From: Calothrix sp. NIES-3974
GTDB taxonomy: Bacteria; Cyanobacteriota; Cyanobacteriia; Cyanobacteriales; Nostocaceae
Assembly (NCBI RefSeq): GCF_002368395.1
Contig: NZ_AP018254.1
Location: 1,984,001-2,048,000 of the forward strand
DNA length: 64,000 bases
Reading direction: 5' to 3'
Shown: piece by piece, positions 27,549 through 36,444 of the stretch
Position numbering within the stretch: position 1 is the stretch's first letter
Layout of the letters: every line of letters starts with the position of its first letter
Translations under genes and position numbers: made by a program
Notes under the pieces: model-generated
Database searches by the model: none
What the model saw: only the letters and a program-made list of their open reading frames with translations
What the model was told of the DNA's origin: nothing

Positions 27549-27834
27549 AATTGAATTTCAAGGTGAGATATATCAAGTTGGCTCTAGATTGTTTACGGTG
27601 ATAAACATCTAGATTGAACTTGATTTTTTGGATTAAAACAGTGAAGTTGTTAACAAGGATAAAAAAAGGCGTTGCTGAGTATAAATACGATAGGGAGGTG
27701 ACAATGGCACGTCTTGATTGTAGAGGCGCGTAGTGCGGCTTCTCGAAGTCGAAATGGTCATGAAATGCCATTAATATAATGCCATTAATATATTGGGAAT
27801 TTTACCAATTCAGGCGATCGCAAATAGAAAGACC

Positions 27835-27843
27835 TGGTATAAT
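27835..27843 (+). promoter_or_regulatory. Extended -10 promoter candidate for mgtE
   Basis: TGGTATAAT is an extended -10 (TGn-TATAAT) about 78 bp upstream of the mgtE ATG. No good -35 precedes it. I see no M-box-like magnesium riboswitch in the leader. Confidence 0.4.
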
Positions 27844-27920
27844 CATCGCGTTCGATGCAAATCTTCATCCTCAAGGAGAAGTACTTTGTCCATCAACAAT
27901 ACAATTACAGGAGGTGTCCC

Positions 27921-29315
27921 ATGACCGAAAATCCACCTTCATCATGGCAACCGGGTGCATCTCGGCAAGAACTGGTAGAATTAGTGCGATCGCAACTTGA
28001 GGCATTATTACAACAAGAAAACTTCCCAGGAGCCAAAGCCCTATTAGTGCCAGTCCAGGCTGCGGATATCGCTCAAGCGATTGAGGGATTACCAATGGCG
28101 ATGCAAGCTTTAGCATTTCGTCTACTCTCGAAACAGGAAGCGATAGAGGTTTATGAATACCTCGATTCCAGTGTCCAGCAATCCCTAATCGAGGAATTAA
28201 AGGATCAAGAAGTTCTGGATATTGTTGATAAAATGTCGCCGGATGACCGGGTAAAACTGTTTGATGAGTTACCAGCGAGTGTTGTTCAACGACTGTTGCA
28301 ACAACTTACCCCTTCGGAGCGGGAAGTCACATCCCTAATTCTGGGTTACAAAGACGGTACAGCTGGTCGCATCATGACCACAGAATACCTTTCTGTCAAG
28401 GAAGATTTAACCGTCAGCCAATCCATCGACAGAGTTCGCAGTTTAGCCAGTGCAACGGAAATTATTTACTATCTTTACGTCACCGATGCCCAACGTCGTT
28501 TAACAGGAACTCTTTCATTTCGGGATCTAGTTGTAGCTCAACCGGAACAAAAGTTGGGAGAAATTATGACCCGCGACGTGGTGTATGTTCACACCGACAC
28601 AGACCAGGAGGAAGTTGCACAGGTGATCCAACGGTATGACTTGGTTGCAGTTCCGGTGGTGGACACGGAACGACGTTTAGTGGGGATTGTAACCGTTGAC
28701 GACGTGTTAGATGTCCTGGAAGAAGAAACTACAGACGACATTTATAAATTAGGTGGTGTTGCCGCTGGGGGTGATAAGTATTTTCAAACCAACGTGTTTA
28801 CAGCTGCACGGAAACGGGTCGTTTGGCTATTTGTACTTTTGGTTGCGAATACCGGAACCGCAACTGTAATTAGTTCCCAGGAAGAGGTATTAGAAAAAGT
28901 TGTGGCTTTAGCAGCTTTTATCCCCCTTCTGATTGACGCAGGGGGAAACGTGGGAGCGCAATCTTCCACAGTCGTAATTCGAGGTTTGAATCTGAAGGAA
29001 GTTGGCATTAAAAAAGCAGCACAAATTGTTTCCCGGGAAGCTGTGACAGGTGCTTTATTGGGAATTGCTCTGGGTTTAGCTGTTATTTTATGGGCCTATT
29101 TCATCGAGAAAAACTTGCAAATTGCGATTACCGTCGGCACCAGTCTATTCTCGATTACAATGTTAGCAGCGTTCTTTGGTTCCGCCTTGCCTTTTTTATT
29201 TGGTGCAATGGGTTTAGATCCAGCTTTAATGTCTGCTCCATTTATTACGACTGCGGTAGATGTTTTAGGGGTGTTTATTTATCTGATGATCGCTAGGGCT
29301 ATTTTACAAATATGA
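27921..29315 (+). CDS. mgtE: Magnesium transporter MgtE
   Basis: 464 aa Mg2+ channel. The N-terminal superhelical MgtE_N domain (about 45-150; DIAQAIEGLPMAMQALAFRL, ELPASVVQRLLQQLTPSERE) is followed by two CBS domains (about 155-275; MTTEYLSVKEDLTVSQSIDR, LGEIMTRDVVYVHTDTDQEE) that sense cytosolic Mg2+. Five membrane helices follow, with the pore signature PLLIDAGGNVGAQSSTVVIR. The ATG at 27921 is chosen over 27855 because AGGAGG lies six bases upstream. It may be cotranscribed with the BrkB-like gene 108 bp downstream. Confidence 0.96.
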   Translation: MTENPPSSWQPGASRQELVELVRSQLEALLQQENFPGAKALLVPVQAADIAQAIEGLPMAMQALAFRLLSKQEAIEVYEYLDSSVQQSLIEELKDQEVLDIVDKMSPDDRVKLFDELPASVVQRLLQQLTPSEREVTSLILGYKDGTAGRIMTTEYLSVKEDLTVSQSIDRVRSLASATEIIYYLYVTDAQRRLTGTLSFRDLVVAQPEQKLGEIMTRDVVYVHTDTDQEEVAQVIQRYDLVAVPVVDTERRLVGIVTVDDVLDVLEEETTDDIYKLGGVAAGGDKYFQTNVFTAARKRVVWLFVLLVANTGTATVISSQEEVLEKVVALAAFIPLLIDAGGNVGAQSSTVVIRGLNLKEVGIKKAAQIVSREAVTGALLGIALGLAVILWAYFIEKNLQIAITVGTSLFSITMLAAFFGSALPFLFGAMGLDPALMSAPFITTAVDVLGVFIYLMIARAILQI

Positions 29316-29422
29316 ACTTGAAGCTGATTTAAGATGATGTGAAGGAGTCCTATCATACAGAGTCAACGGATTGAAATTGACCCAGAAACCCGTGATGGGA
29401 TGACTAACCAAGAATTTAAATT

Positions 29423-30319
29423 ATGACTTTCAAAAAACTTTGGAAACTTTTAACAACAACCTTTTCCGAGTGGCAATTTAACGAAGTTTCTCTGTTGGCA
29501 TCCTCCTTAGCATATTACACCGTATTTTCCCTAGCACCTTTGATGGTAATTATTATCTCCATCTTAGGTGCAATTTATGGAGAGGCAACAGCAAAACAAC
29601 AAATTGTCGAACAAATGACAGGAATTATTGGTAATAGGGGAGCGCAATTAATTGCCACTGCGATTACCAATATGAGACAAGATACCCGTGGAGATTGGCT
29701 GAAATTTATTTTTAACTTTGGTTTTTTCGCCTTTGGTGCGTCGGGTGTTTTTGCCCAAATCCAATATGCCCTGGATAAAATTTGGGGAGTGAAGCCAGAA
29801 CCAAAACGGCAAGTATTAAACTTTGTTCGCAAACGGGTTTTAAGTTTTGCAATGGTCATTGTCATTGCTTTTTTATTATTTGTATCCTATCTTTTTAACA
29901 GTATTTTTATCATTATAGTTAATAGTTTAAAGTCCTTAGTACCGGCTTTAGGTTATCTGTGGCAATTCACTAGTTTTTTGCTGTCCTTTGCTATCCTCAC
30001 TTTATTATTTGCAGCTATTTACACAATTTTACCTGATGCCAAAGTGGCATGGCGCTCAACAATTGTCGGTGCTATGATAACGGCAATTTTATTTATGGTG
30101 GGACAACTTTTGTTTGGTTTATTTCTGAACCAAATTGATATTGGTTCTGCTTACGGTGTTGCTGGCTCTTTTCTCATTATTATTACTTGGATTTATTATG
30201 CTGCGCATATTCTGTTTTTAGGTGCAGAATTTACCAAGGTCTATGCGAAAATCAACGGCTCCCCCATTGTTCCTGAAGATTACGCCATTCGGGTAAAACG
30301 CGAAAAAGATAAAAATTAG
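29423..30319 (+). CDS. YihY/BrkB-like membrane protein
   Basis: 298 aa with six membrane helices and the family hallmark ASSLAYYTVFSLAPLMVIII near the N-terminus. The family was once thought to be RNase BN, but that was corrected; its function is unknown, possibly transport. Just upstream, a short in-frame stretch from 29355 (IQSQRIEIDPETRDGMTNQE) ends in a TGA that overlaps this ATG as TTATGA, which suggests either translational coupling to a gene now lost or a small coupled peptide with a non-canonical start. It follows mgtE on the same strand. Confidence 0.9.
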   Translation: MTFKKLWKLLTTTFSEWQFNEVSLLASSLAYYTVFSLAPLMVIIISILGAIYGEATAKQQIVEQMTGIIGNRGAQLIATAITNMRQDTRGDWLKFIFNFGFFAFGASGVFAQIQYALDKIWGVKPEPKRQVLNFVRKRVLSFAMVIVIAFLLFVSYLFNSIFIIIVNSLKSLVPALGYLWQFTSFLLSFAILTLLFAAIYTILPDAKVAWRSTIVGAMITAILFMVGQLLFGLFLNQIDIGSAYGVAGSFLIIITWIYYAAHILFLGAEFTKVYAKINGSPIVPEDYAIRVKREKDKN

Positions 30320-30399
30320 GTATTTTACAGGTAGAATATTTTTGCTGGGAAGGGAGTAGGGAATAGTTTTAACCCAACAATTCCACTTTTGATCTCTAC

Positions 30400-30530
30400 T
30401 GGTCTGTCCCATTAATTTTGATGAGTCAAGAAAGGCACGTTGTAGCGCTAGTCTACGACAACCCTGCGGGTATAGCACCTTTCTGGTAAAGCTTTTTCGA
30501 GGCTAAAGCCACTACTATAAACCCCTCAGA
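30400..30530 (+). repeat. 120-bp dispersed repeat
   Basis: Reads GTCTGTCCCATTAATTTT, AAGAAAGGCACGTTGTAGCG, ACAACCCTGCGGGTATAGCA and ends CCACTACTATAAACCCCTCA. Same family as 13896-14030 and, inverted, 40571-40693. The remaining 30320-31154 holds this, the next element and a segment at 30790-30840 related to 8338; no gene is convincing. Confidence 0.75.
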
Positions 30531-30677
30531 ACTTACTAGGTAGGAAGCTGTTCCATAGCCACACTAGGTGCGTCTACGGTTCTCAAAAATTACAGATGCA
30601 AGGTTTGCTGAGCTTCTATACGCCTATTGGGAAAGCTCTTTTTGCGATTAAAAATATCCTCAAAGCTTCCTACGTAA

Positions 30678-30776
30678 CCTGTATTTCTCACGATTGAGTG
30701 ATAAGGGTTGGTCATGGGTTGTTTTTCCTGCTACTCCCTACTCCCTGGATTTTTTTAATTTGTGAGAAATCCGGGG
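30678..30776. repeat. ~100-bp element with inverted GTGAGAAATCC ends
   Basis: The left end CCTGTATTTCTCACGA and right end TGTGAGAAATCCGGG are inverted repeats. The middle contains TACTCCCTACTCCCT. Other copies: 51385-51485, 59738-59878, a right half at 61430-61486 and fragments near 12160 and 14140. Confidence 0.7.
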
Positions 30777-31154
30777 TAAGAGTTTTACCATTGATACCGT
30801 TTTACTTTGGAATTGATATCTGACGGGAGCAGGGGAAGAAAAAGTATCAACATTGTTGTGAAATTTTTGTCGGAGTTTGGGAAAAATCCAAGGTTAGGGG
30901 AAAAATAGACTCGTTGCATCCCATTATCGCTATTTTCCCCCTAGCGATTTTGGGGAAACTGCAATAGGCTGGAATTAATTGCTTGATGAATATGGGTACA
31001 GTGTCTTTACTGAATATTTCTTGACTAAATATTATCAGACTGTCACTGGACAAAACCCAGCAATTTCTCAGCAAGGTATAGATCCAGCCAAATTATGGTT
31101 GTTTCCCCAAAAGGGGTGAATTTCTGTCCTAATTTGAGAAACTCAGGGTTTTAA

Positions 31155-32507
31155 GTGTCACAGGAATATATTGCGGAAATACCCGTACCAATTCAATCCG
31201 AGGGTAATAATTACGACCTTAGTTCTGAATCTCAACTCAGTGAGTTACCTCTATACAGTTTCCATGTGGAAACATCTTGTACTGGGTTAGATATGGCTAA
31301 GGTCTTTGAAAAATATCCCTTACTACCGGGGGTAATTTTATTAGAGGGGGGTAATTACTTTGGGATGCTTTCCCGCAGACAGCTACTGGAGTTTTTTATT
31401 CGTCCCTATGGGAAAGAATTATTTGTGCAGCAGCCGTTACATATTTTGTATAGTTATGCGCGAACAGGAGTTTTAGTCTTAGCAGATACAACTCCGATTT
31501 TAACAGGGATGCAGTTAGCAATGCGGCGATCGCCGGAATGTTTGGCGGAACCGATTGTGGTAGATTGTGGGTGTGACACCTATAAGTTGTTGGATATACA
31601 GGAGTTACATCGAGCTTCTTGGCAAATTCGTGGGATTGAAACCCAAGTACGTTACGAGCGATCGCAAGCTCAGATTATTCAAAGTGATAAAATGGCTAGT
31701 CTGGGGAGATTGGTGGATGGGGTTGCCCACGAAATTCTGGATCCGGTAAATTTTATTTGGGGTAATTTGACCCATGTTTCCAGTTATTGTCAGGATATTC
31801 TCCGATTAGTGAATGTCTATGAGCGGGAATTACCCCAACCTTCGGCGAATTTAAAGAATTTTAAGCAGGAAATTGAATATGAATTTTTAGAGGAGGATTT
31901 ATTAAAATCCTTAGCAAGTATTCAAAGTGGTGCGGAACGCTTGAAAAAGCTGGTGACGAGTTTACAGAATTTTTGCCATATTGACGAAGTTTATCCCAAA
32001 CCTACTGATTTACATGCCTGTTTAGATAGTATCATTTTATTAATTAACAGCCGGATTAACGGGGAAATTGAAATTGTGAAAAATTATGGTCACTTACCAC
32101 CAGTTTATTGCTTTTTAGGACAACTCAACCAAGTATTCATGAATATTTTTAGCCGGGTGATCGACACCTTACTAGATGATGCTGTCCGTCAAGAGTTAAG
32201 TCAGGATGCTGCAAACACTTTGAAAAAAGCCCGTATTCAGGTAATCACCGAAGTCGTCGGTTCAAATCATGCTAAACCAGGTTATTCTCGTTGGGTATCG
32301 GTAAAAATTATAGATAATAGTAACGGTATGAGCGCAGCAGAATTAACCCAGATAATTGAATCCTTTTCCCTGGAAAAACGTGCAGATAAAGAAACCAGTT
32401 TAGCAGTCAGCTATCGGATTATCACCGCACGACATGGAGGTAAATTTAATTTGCGATCGCAGTTAGGAATCGGTACGGAATTTGAGATTTTATTACCATT
32501 GGTTTGA
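31155..32507 (+). CDS. Sensor histidine kinase with divergent ATP-binding site
   Basis: 450 aa from GTG 31155. The N-terminal 170 residues resemble a paired CBS-like or cyclic-sensor module (LPGVILLEGGNYFGMLSRRQ, a CBS-type strand pattern) without membrane helices. The H-box is GRLVDGVAHEILDPVNFIWG. The ATPase domain has LNQVFMNIFSRVIDTLLDDA where kinases usually have an NLLxNAI N-box, IIDNSNGMSAAEL as G1, and GGKFNLRSQLGIGTEFEILL as G2. The N-box asparagine pattern is altered, so kinase activity may be weak. No response regulator is adjacent, making it an orphan. Cytoplasmic. Confidence 0.85.
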   Translation: MSQEYIAEIPVPIQSEGNNYDLSSESQLSELPLYSFHVETSCTGLDMAKVFEKYPLLPGVILLEGGNYFGMLSRRQLLEFFIRPYGKELFVQQPLHILYSYARTGVLVLADTTPILTGMQLAMRRSPECLAEPIVVDCGCDTYKLLDIQELHRASWQIRGIETQVRYERSQAQIIQSDKMASLGRLVDGVAHEILDPVNFIWGNLTHVSSYCQDILRLVNVYERELPQPSANLKNFKQEIEYEFLEEDLLKSLASIQSGAERLKKLVTSLQNFCHIDEVYPKPTDLHACLDSIILLINSRINGEIEIVKNYGHLPPVYCFLGQLNQVFMNIFSRVIDTLLDDAVRQELSQDAANTLKKARIQVITEVVGSNHAKPGYSRWVSVKIIDNSNGMSAAELTQIIESFSLEKRADKETSLAVSYRIITARHGGKFNLRSQLGIGTEFEILLPLV

Positions 32508-32512
32508 GATAT

Positions 32513-32632
32513 ACCGCAGTCTGAGCGGGATTTGTGAAATCTTACATCTAGGGTTGTTGACGGTTGATAGTTAACACTCACCAGTCATCAGTCAACGGCA
32601 CACTATTTTTCACTACTTAAATTCGGATTGCG
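32513..32632. repeat. Second copy of the 128-bp inverted-repeat element
   Basis: ACCGCAGTCTGAGCGGGATT at the left and ATTCGGATTGCG at the right enclose GGGTTGTTGACGGTTGATAG and CCAGTCATCAGTCAACGGCA. It matches the element at 18396-18523 with eroded ends and starts 6 bp after the kinase stop codon. Confidence 0.65.
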
Positions 32633-32658
32633 ATCAAATACAGGAGACAGAATACAGG

Positions 32659-33432
32659 ATGCAGGAGATAGATGCATTAAAAATCCCTTCCTTAGAACCC
32701 ATGCTAGAGATTTGGCAACAAACCCTAAATTGGCAACCAAATCCGCAGCAAATCAACCGATTTCAACAGCTTTATACCCAAATTTTACAGGGTAATCGCC
32801 AACAAAATTTAACTCGAATTACCTCAAGCGATGAATTTTGGGAAAAACATCTTTGGGATTCCCTGCGGGGAATTAGTTTTAGTTTCGGACAACCCCATCC
32901 CCCCATGAGTCCAATCCACGAAGGTGCTAATATAATCGATATTGGTACAGGTGCAGGATTCCCTGGAATTCCCATTGCCATCGCCCATCCCCACGCTCAT
33001 TTAACCCTAGTCGATTCTACCCAAAAAAAAATCACCTTTATTCAGGCGATCGCCACCGCTTTAAATCTGAGTAATATTCACGCGATCGCTGATCGTGCTG
33101 AAACTATTGGACAAAACCCCCAACACCGTCAACAGTACGATTTTGCCACCATTCGAGCCGTCAGTTCAATTACTGTCTGTGCTGAGTATTGCATACCATT
33201 ACTGAAAATCAATGGAATAGCCTGTATTTATCGAGGTAAGTGGACAAGGGAAGAACAAATCCATTTAGAAAATGCAGTTGCAGAATTAGGTGCGGAAATT
33301 ACCCAAATCGCAGAATTCACCACACCCCTCAGCCATAGTCAACGTACCTGCATTTACCTGAGAAAAGTTACCCCCACCCCAGCAAAATACCCCCGTAACG
33401 TCGGTATTCCCAGCCAACGACCATTATCCTAG
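32659..33432 (+). CDS. rsmG: 16S rRNA (guanine527-N7)-methyltransferase
   Basis: 257 aa SAM-dependent methyltransferase acting on 16S rRNA G527. The family signature is complete: LTRITSSDEFWEKHLWDSL, then motif I IIDIGTGAGFPGIPIAIA, motif II LTLVDSTQKKITFIQ and IRAVSSITVCAEYCIPLL. The C-terminus has a Pro-rich tail with RNVGIPSQRPL, usual in RsmG. ATG 32659 lies inside an ACAGGA-type tandem run that also supplies GCAGGAG-like sequence. The stop codon is the first base triplet of the palindrome at 33430-33456. Confidence 0.95.
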   Translation: MQEIDALKIPSLEPMLEIWQQTLNWQPNPQQINRFQQLYTQILQGNRQQNLTRITSSDEFWEKHLWDSLRGISFSFGQPHPPMSPIHEGANIIDIGTGAGFPGIPIAIAHPHAHLTLVDSTQKKITFIQAIATALNLSNIHAIADRAETIGQNPQHRQQYDFATIRAVSSITVCAEYCIPLLKINGIACIYRGKWTREEQIHLENAVAELGAEITQIAEFTTPLSHSQRTCIYLRKVTPTPAKYPRNVGIPSQRPLS

Positions 33433-33456
33433 AGACGTAGCGGTGCTACGTCTCTA
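33430..33456. terminator. 12-bp stem palindrome between rsmG and sodA
   Basis: TAGAGACGTAGC and GCTACGTCTCTA are perfect inverted arms around a GGT loop. The left arm begins with the rsmG stop codon, and the sodA stop at 33466 is just beyond, so one hairpin may serve both convergent genes. Confidence 0.65.
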
Positions 33457-33465
33457 CTGCCACGT

Positions 33466-34212
33466 CTACACACTAGCTGCAAAACGCTTACCAATTTCCT
33501 CCCAATTTACAACATTCCACCAGGATTCTAAATAATCACCACGACGGTTTTGATATTTGAGATAATAAGCATGTTCCCAGACATCATTGCCCATAATTGG
33601 ATATTTCCCTTCACTGATAGGACTATCTTGATTCGCCGTTGTCATAATCCCTAATTCACCATTTTGGGTACGTGTCAACCAAACCCAACCACTACCAAAA
33701 CGTTGACTACCAGCTTCATTAAATTGCTTTTTAAACTCCGCAAAACTACCAAATTCTTTTTTGATGGCAGCAACCAATTCCCCAGTCGGTTCCCCACCAC
33801 CATTGGGCTTCATGATTTGCCAAAACATACTATGATTCACATGACCACCACCATTATTACGAAAAGTTGTACGGATATCTTCGGGAATTTTATTCAGGTC
33901 TCGTAACAACACTTCTATACTTTGATTTTTTAACTCTGGATGTTTCTCTAGGGCTTTATTCAAATTATTCACATAGGCAGCATGATGTTTATCATGGTGG
34001 AACTTCATTGTGGCTGCATCAATATGGGGTTCCAGAGCATCATAGGCATAGGGTAAAGGAGGTAACTTAATTACACCCGTATCACTGGGGGTTGTTCCTG
34101 GTGTGGTCGCAATTGGTGTTGTTTGTTCCCCTGCTAAAGCACACCCATCTAAACTAAACGCACCTGCGCTTGCTCCCAATAAAATTAAAAATTGGCGACG
34201 ATTTAAGCTCAT
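33466..34212 (-). CDS. sodA: Superoxide dismutase (Mn/Fe), Tat/lipoprotein-targeted
   Basis: 248 aa SOD. The mature enzyme starts at about residue 50 ([20 protein letters not shown]) and carries the four metal ligands: His in [12 protein letters not shown], His in [11 protein letters not shown], Asp and His in [11 protein letters not shown]. The N-terminus [20 protein letters not shown] has a twin-arginine motif and then LDGC, a possible lipobox, so the enzyme is probably exported folded and anchored by lipid to the plasma or thylakoid membrane. The Gly-Gln pattern with GSGWVWLT suggests the Mn type. This fits the membrane-bound MnSOD of Nostocales. Confidence 0.94.
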   Translation of the reverse strand: MSLNRRQFLILLGASAGAFSLDGCALAGEQTTPIATTPGTTPSDTGVIKLPPLPYAYDALEPHIDAATMKFHHDKHHAAYVNNLNKALEKHPELKNQSIEVLLRDLNKIPEDIRTTFRNNGGGHVNHSMFWQIMKPNGGGEPTGELVAAIKKEFGSFAEFKKQFNEAGSQRFGSGWVWLTRTQNGELGIMTTANQDSPISEGKYPIMGNDVWEHAYYLKYQNRRGDYLESWWNVVNWEEIGKRFAASV

Positions 34213-34501
34213 AACCGAATTTTATCTCCCAAAATGAAGAATATTGCACCACATATATGAAGTTAAGCAATATTCTCCTATAAAAATACCCCCTGCGGGT
34301 TAAATTTAGTCTAATTAGGGTCTACTGTAAAAGTCTTTTCGTGAGGGTAGGGAACAGGGGGAGATGCGACATGTCGCGTCTGTACAGGGAATAGTTTTAG
34401 GGTGAGTACTCCTACGTCGTAGATCGCTACGACGAGTCATAAGGTCTGAAACTCTTGTCCAGCAATATTCTCAGAAAATATAAGTTTTTAAAAACCTCCT
34501 A

Positions 34502-34667
34502 GTATTGCGAATACTTCAATTATTGAAGAATCGATCTCACCAAATCGGCGATTTATGAGGCGTAATATAGATATATAATATATATTTTAATGCTTCTTGC
34601 GGCTTTCCCTTCTGCAAAATATCTTGATCAATAACTGATTCCTGCATCATATCCCCCCTCAACTGCT
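34502..34667 (-). pseudogene. Fragment duplicated from the Rpn-type gene
   Basis: On the minus strand this is nearly identical to the internal part of the Rpn gene at 35120-35275 (DMMQESVI-DQDILQKGK then FGEI-SSIIE), with about 18 extra bases (TATAGATATATAATATA-type) breaking the frame. The neighbouring MITE inserted 12 bp away. It is a dead partial duplicate. Confidence 0.75.
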
Positions 34668-34688
34668 ACAGGAAAGTGGAGTATTGTA

Positions 34689-34903
34689 CAATACGGTTGG
34701 TGTTAAAGATAACTGTAGATTGGGTTGAGGCTTTGCATAGATTGTTGATTTTGTGGAAATTTACCCATAAGTTCACACAGTTTTTGTGATGATCTCGTCC
34801 CGATGCTCCGCGTGGGGACGCATTCCACGAGGGCTATTGCCTCTACATTCTTCAACCCAACCTACCCAATAATCAGGCTTTTAAGTCTAACTGAACTGTA
34901 TTG
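34689..34903. mobile_element. MITE-like element, 215 bp, with 10-bp target duplication
   Basis: The ends CAATACGGTT and AACTGTATTG are inverted repeats with one mismatch. Flanking bases GAGTATTGTA (34679-34688 and 34904-34913) are a perfect 10-bp direct duplication. A subterminal inverted pair is GTAGATTGGGTTGA / TTCAACCCAACCTACC. A hairpin CTCCGCGTGGGGACGC...GAGG sits in the middle. No transposase. Second copy at 59351-59691. Confidence 0.85.
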
Positions 34904-35024
34904 GAGTATTGTAATCATTTTGTGCAGTAGAATCGATCCGTAGCTTGGTTGAAGACACAGGAAAATCCGTAATTTGATGAATCACAATCTCCAGTGGGTC
35001 TTAAATTGAAAATTTTACCCACGA

Positions 35025-35849
35025 TTAACTGCTCGTATTATTTTCCAACCAAGCAACCAAATCGGCAATATCAGAAAACCCCAAAAATTCTTCTCCCAGA
35101 AGTTCCAACTCTTCTGTGGATAATATGCGAATACGTTCAATTATTGAAGAATCTATTTCACCAAATCGGCGATTTACCAGGCGTAAAGTATATTTTAATG
35201 CTTCTTGCTGCTTTCCCTTCTGCAAAATATCTTGATAAATAACCGATTCCTGCATCATATCCTCCCTCAACAACTGACGAATCAAATCCTTCTCAAATCG
35301 CAAACCAGCTAAAATCTCAGCATAGGCTGCCGTATTCTGTCTTGTCTCCCTATCTGCAATTGTAGCCACTTTCTGAGCGACCTGGGATAACAACTCCCGT
35401 GGGGAATCTGTTTTACACAAAGTTGCTAGGGGCAATAAAGCCACATTACCAAAAAACAAGCTCGAATCCTGCTCCCACATCCGGATTACGTTGTACCTGT
35501 GAATTGTAGATTCCTCCCGGTATTCTTCGATAAAGGCAATCTCATCATCAGTTTCCTGCAAAAAGATGACAAACTGTATCACAGAACACTTGTACGAACG
35601 TTTCAGCCGAACGAAATAATCTAACATGCGGAAAGGAATCGGTGGTTTTGACTTTGTTAAAGTCTGGAACTCAATATGTAAAATTTGATTACCAGTTTGC
35701 ATTAAAATCAGGGAATCAGCCCGAATCGGCTCTAATCTTAACTCAGTTTTTAACACGGTAATATCAGCAGATTCTTCCCCGATTAACCACCTGACAAAAT
35801 CTGCCGGGTACTTTTCGGCAATAATTTTGCAAACATTGTCAAAACTCAC
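35025..35849 (-). CDS. Rpn family (PD-(D/E)XK) nuclease with DUF4351 tail
   Basis: 274 aa, start GTG 35849 (MSFDNVCKIIAEKYPADFVR). Residues 1-150 are a Rpn/transposase_31-like PD-(D/E)XK domain: RADSLILMQTGNQILHIEFQ carries the Asp and Glu-x-Gln catalytic pattern, then RMLDYFVRLKR. The C-terminal part (LVNRRFGEIDSSIIERIRIL) is the short DUF4351 module. Rpn proteins are DNA nucleases that stimulate recombination in E. coli; in cyanobacteria they are numerous and behave like domesticated mobile genes. Truncated relatives are at 34502 and 41905. Confidence 0.88.
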   Translation of the reverse strand: MSFDNVCKIIAEKYPADFVRWLIGEESADITVLKTELRLEPIRADSLILMQTGNQILHIEFQTLTKSKPPIPFRMLDYFVRLKRSYKCSVIQFVIFLQETDDEIAFIEEYREESTIHRYNVIRMWEQDSSLFFGNVALLPLATLCKTDSPRELLSQVAQKVATIADRETRQNTAAYAEILAGLRFEKDLIRQLLREDMMQESVIYQDILQKGKQQEALKYTLRLVNRRFGEIDSSIIERIRILSTEELELLGEEFLGFSDIADLVAWLENNTSS

Positions 35850-36017
35850 TCAACCCTTCCTTAACCCTTCCTTCGTAAACGGTCAAAACATCATACAACA
35901 CCAATAAATTAATAATACCAATTTGAAAAAAGAATGCTATTGATAAGTTATGAGGATGCAAATCAAGTGGTTGAATGTCAAGGTATATCTATATGGGTGC
36001 TTGATACTGACCATTTA

Positions 36018-36400
36018 TCATGATTTCGTTTTTTCCCAGTCTTCCAACGCTCCGATAACAAAACTAGCAGCTGGATGACTGAGAAACTGCTCGAAGGCTT
36101 TAATACTGCCTGTCTTCTATGCACTAAGTATGCGGGTTGCTAAATTGGGGTTGCTTTCAATATGGGCGATCGCTTGTGTAGCCAATACCATCTTTTCTGT
36201 GGTTGTGTTGGTGGGATAGGACTTTTCTAACTGTTCGAGTAAGGCTTGAATCTCTGCGGCTACATCAGCAAGGCTTTGATTCTCAGCAGCAGCATAGTAG
36301 TTACCTTGAATGTAATTACCCTCGATACGTTCGTTATAGTTACCACCACCTGTGTTGATGTTGCGATCGCATGATTGATTAATCCTGTGTTGATGAAAAG
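36018..36400 (-). pseudogene. Tail of a cyanobacterial multidomain protein with in-frame stop
   Basis: The minus strand reads GGGNYNERIEGNYIQGNYYA, IQALLEQLEKSYPTNTTTEK and NPNLATRILSA, followed by TAG at 36119-36117, and then continues in the same frame as KTGSIKAFEQFLSHPAASFV to a TGA at 36018. This C-terminal module is common at the ends of cyanobacterial NTPase, caspase-like and pentapeptide-type proteins. There is no start codon or upstream domain, so it is a 5'-truncated relic with one nonsense change. Confidence 0.7.
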
Positions 36401-36444
36401 TCGGGTTTTGTAGACTTCGCCAAAAACCCGATTCCTGGGAAGAT

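Noticed and set aside
27855-27920. Upstream start for mgtE
   Set aside because: The ATG at 27921 has a perfect AGGAGG at six bases and matches the usual MgtE start; the extension does not.
27547-27920. Possible magnesium riboswitch (M-box) ahead of mgtE
   Set aside because: None of the conserved M-box helices or loops could be found by eye.
30847-31074. 75-aa minus-strand frame
   Set aside because: Low-quality composition within a repeat-rich gap and no recognisable domain.
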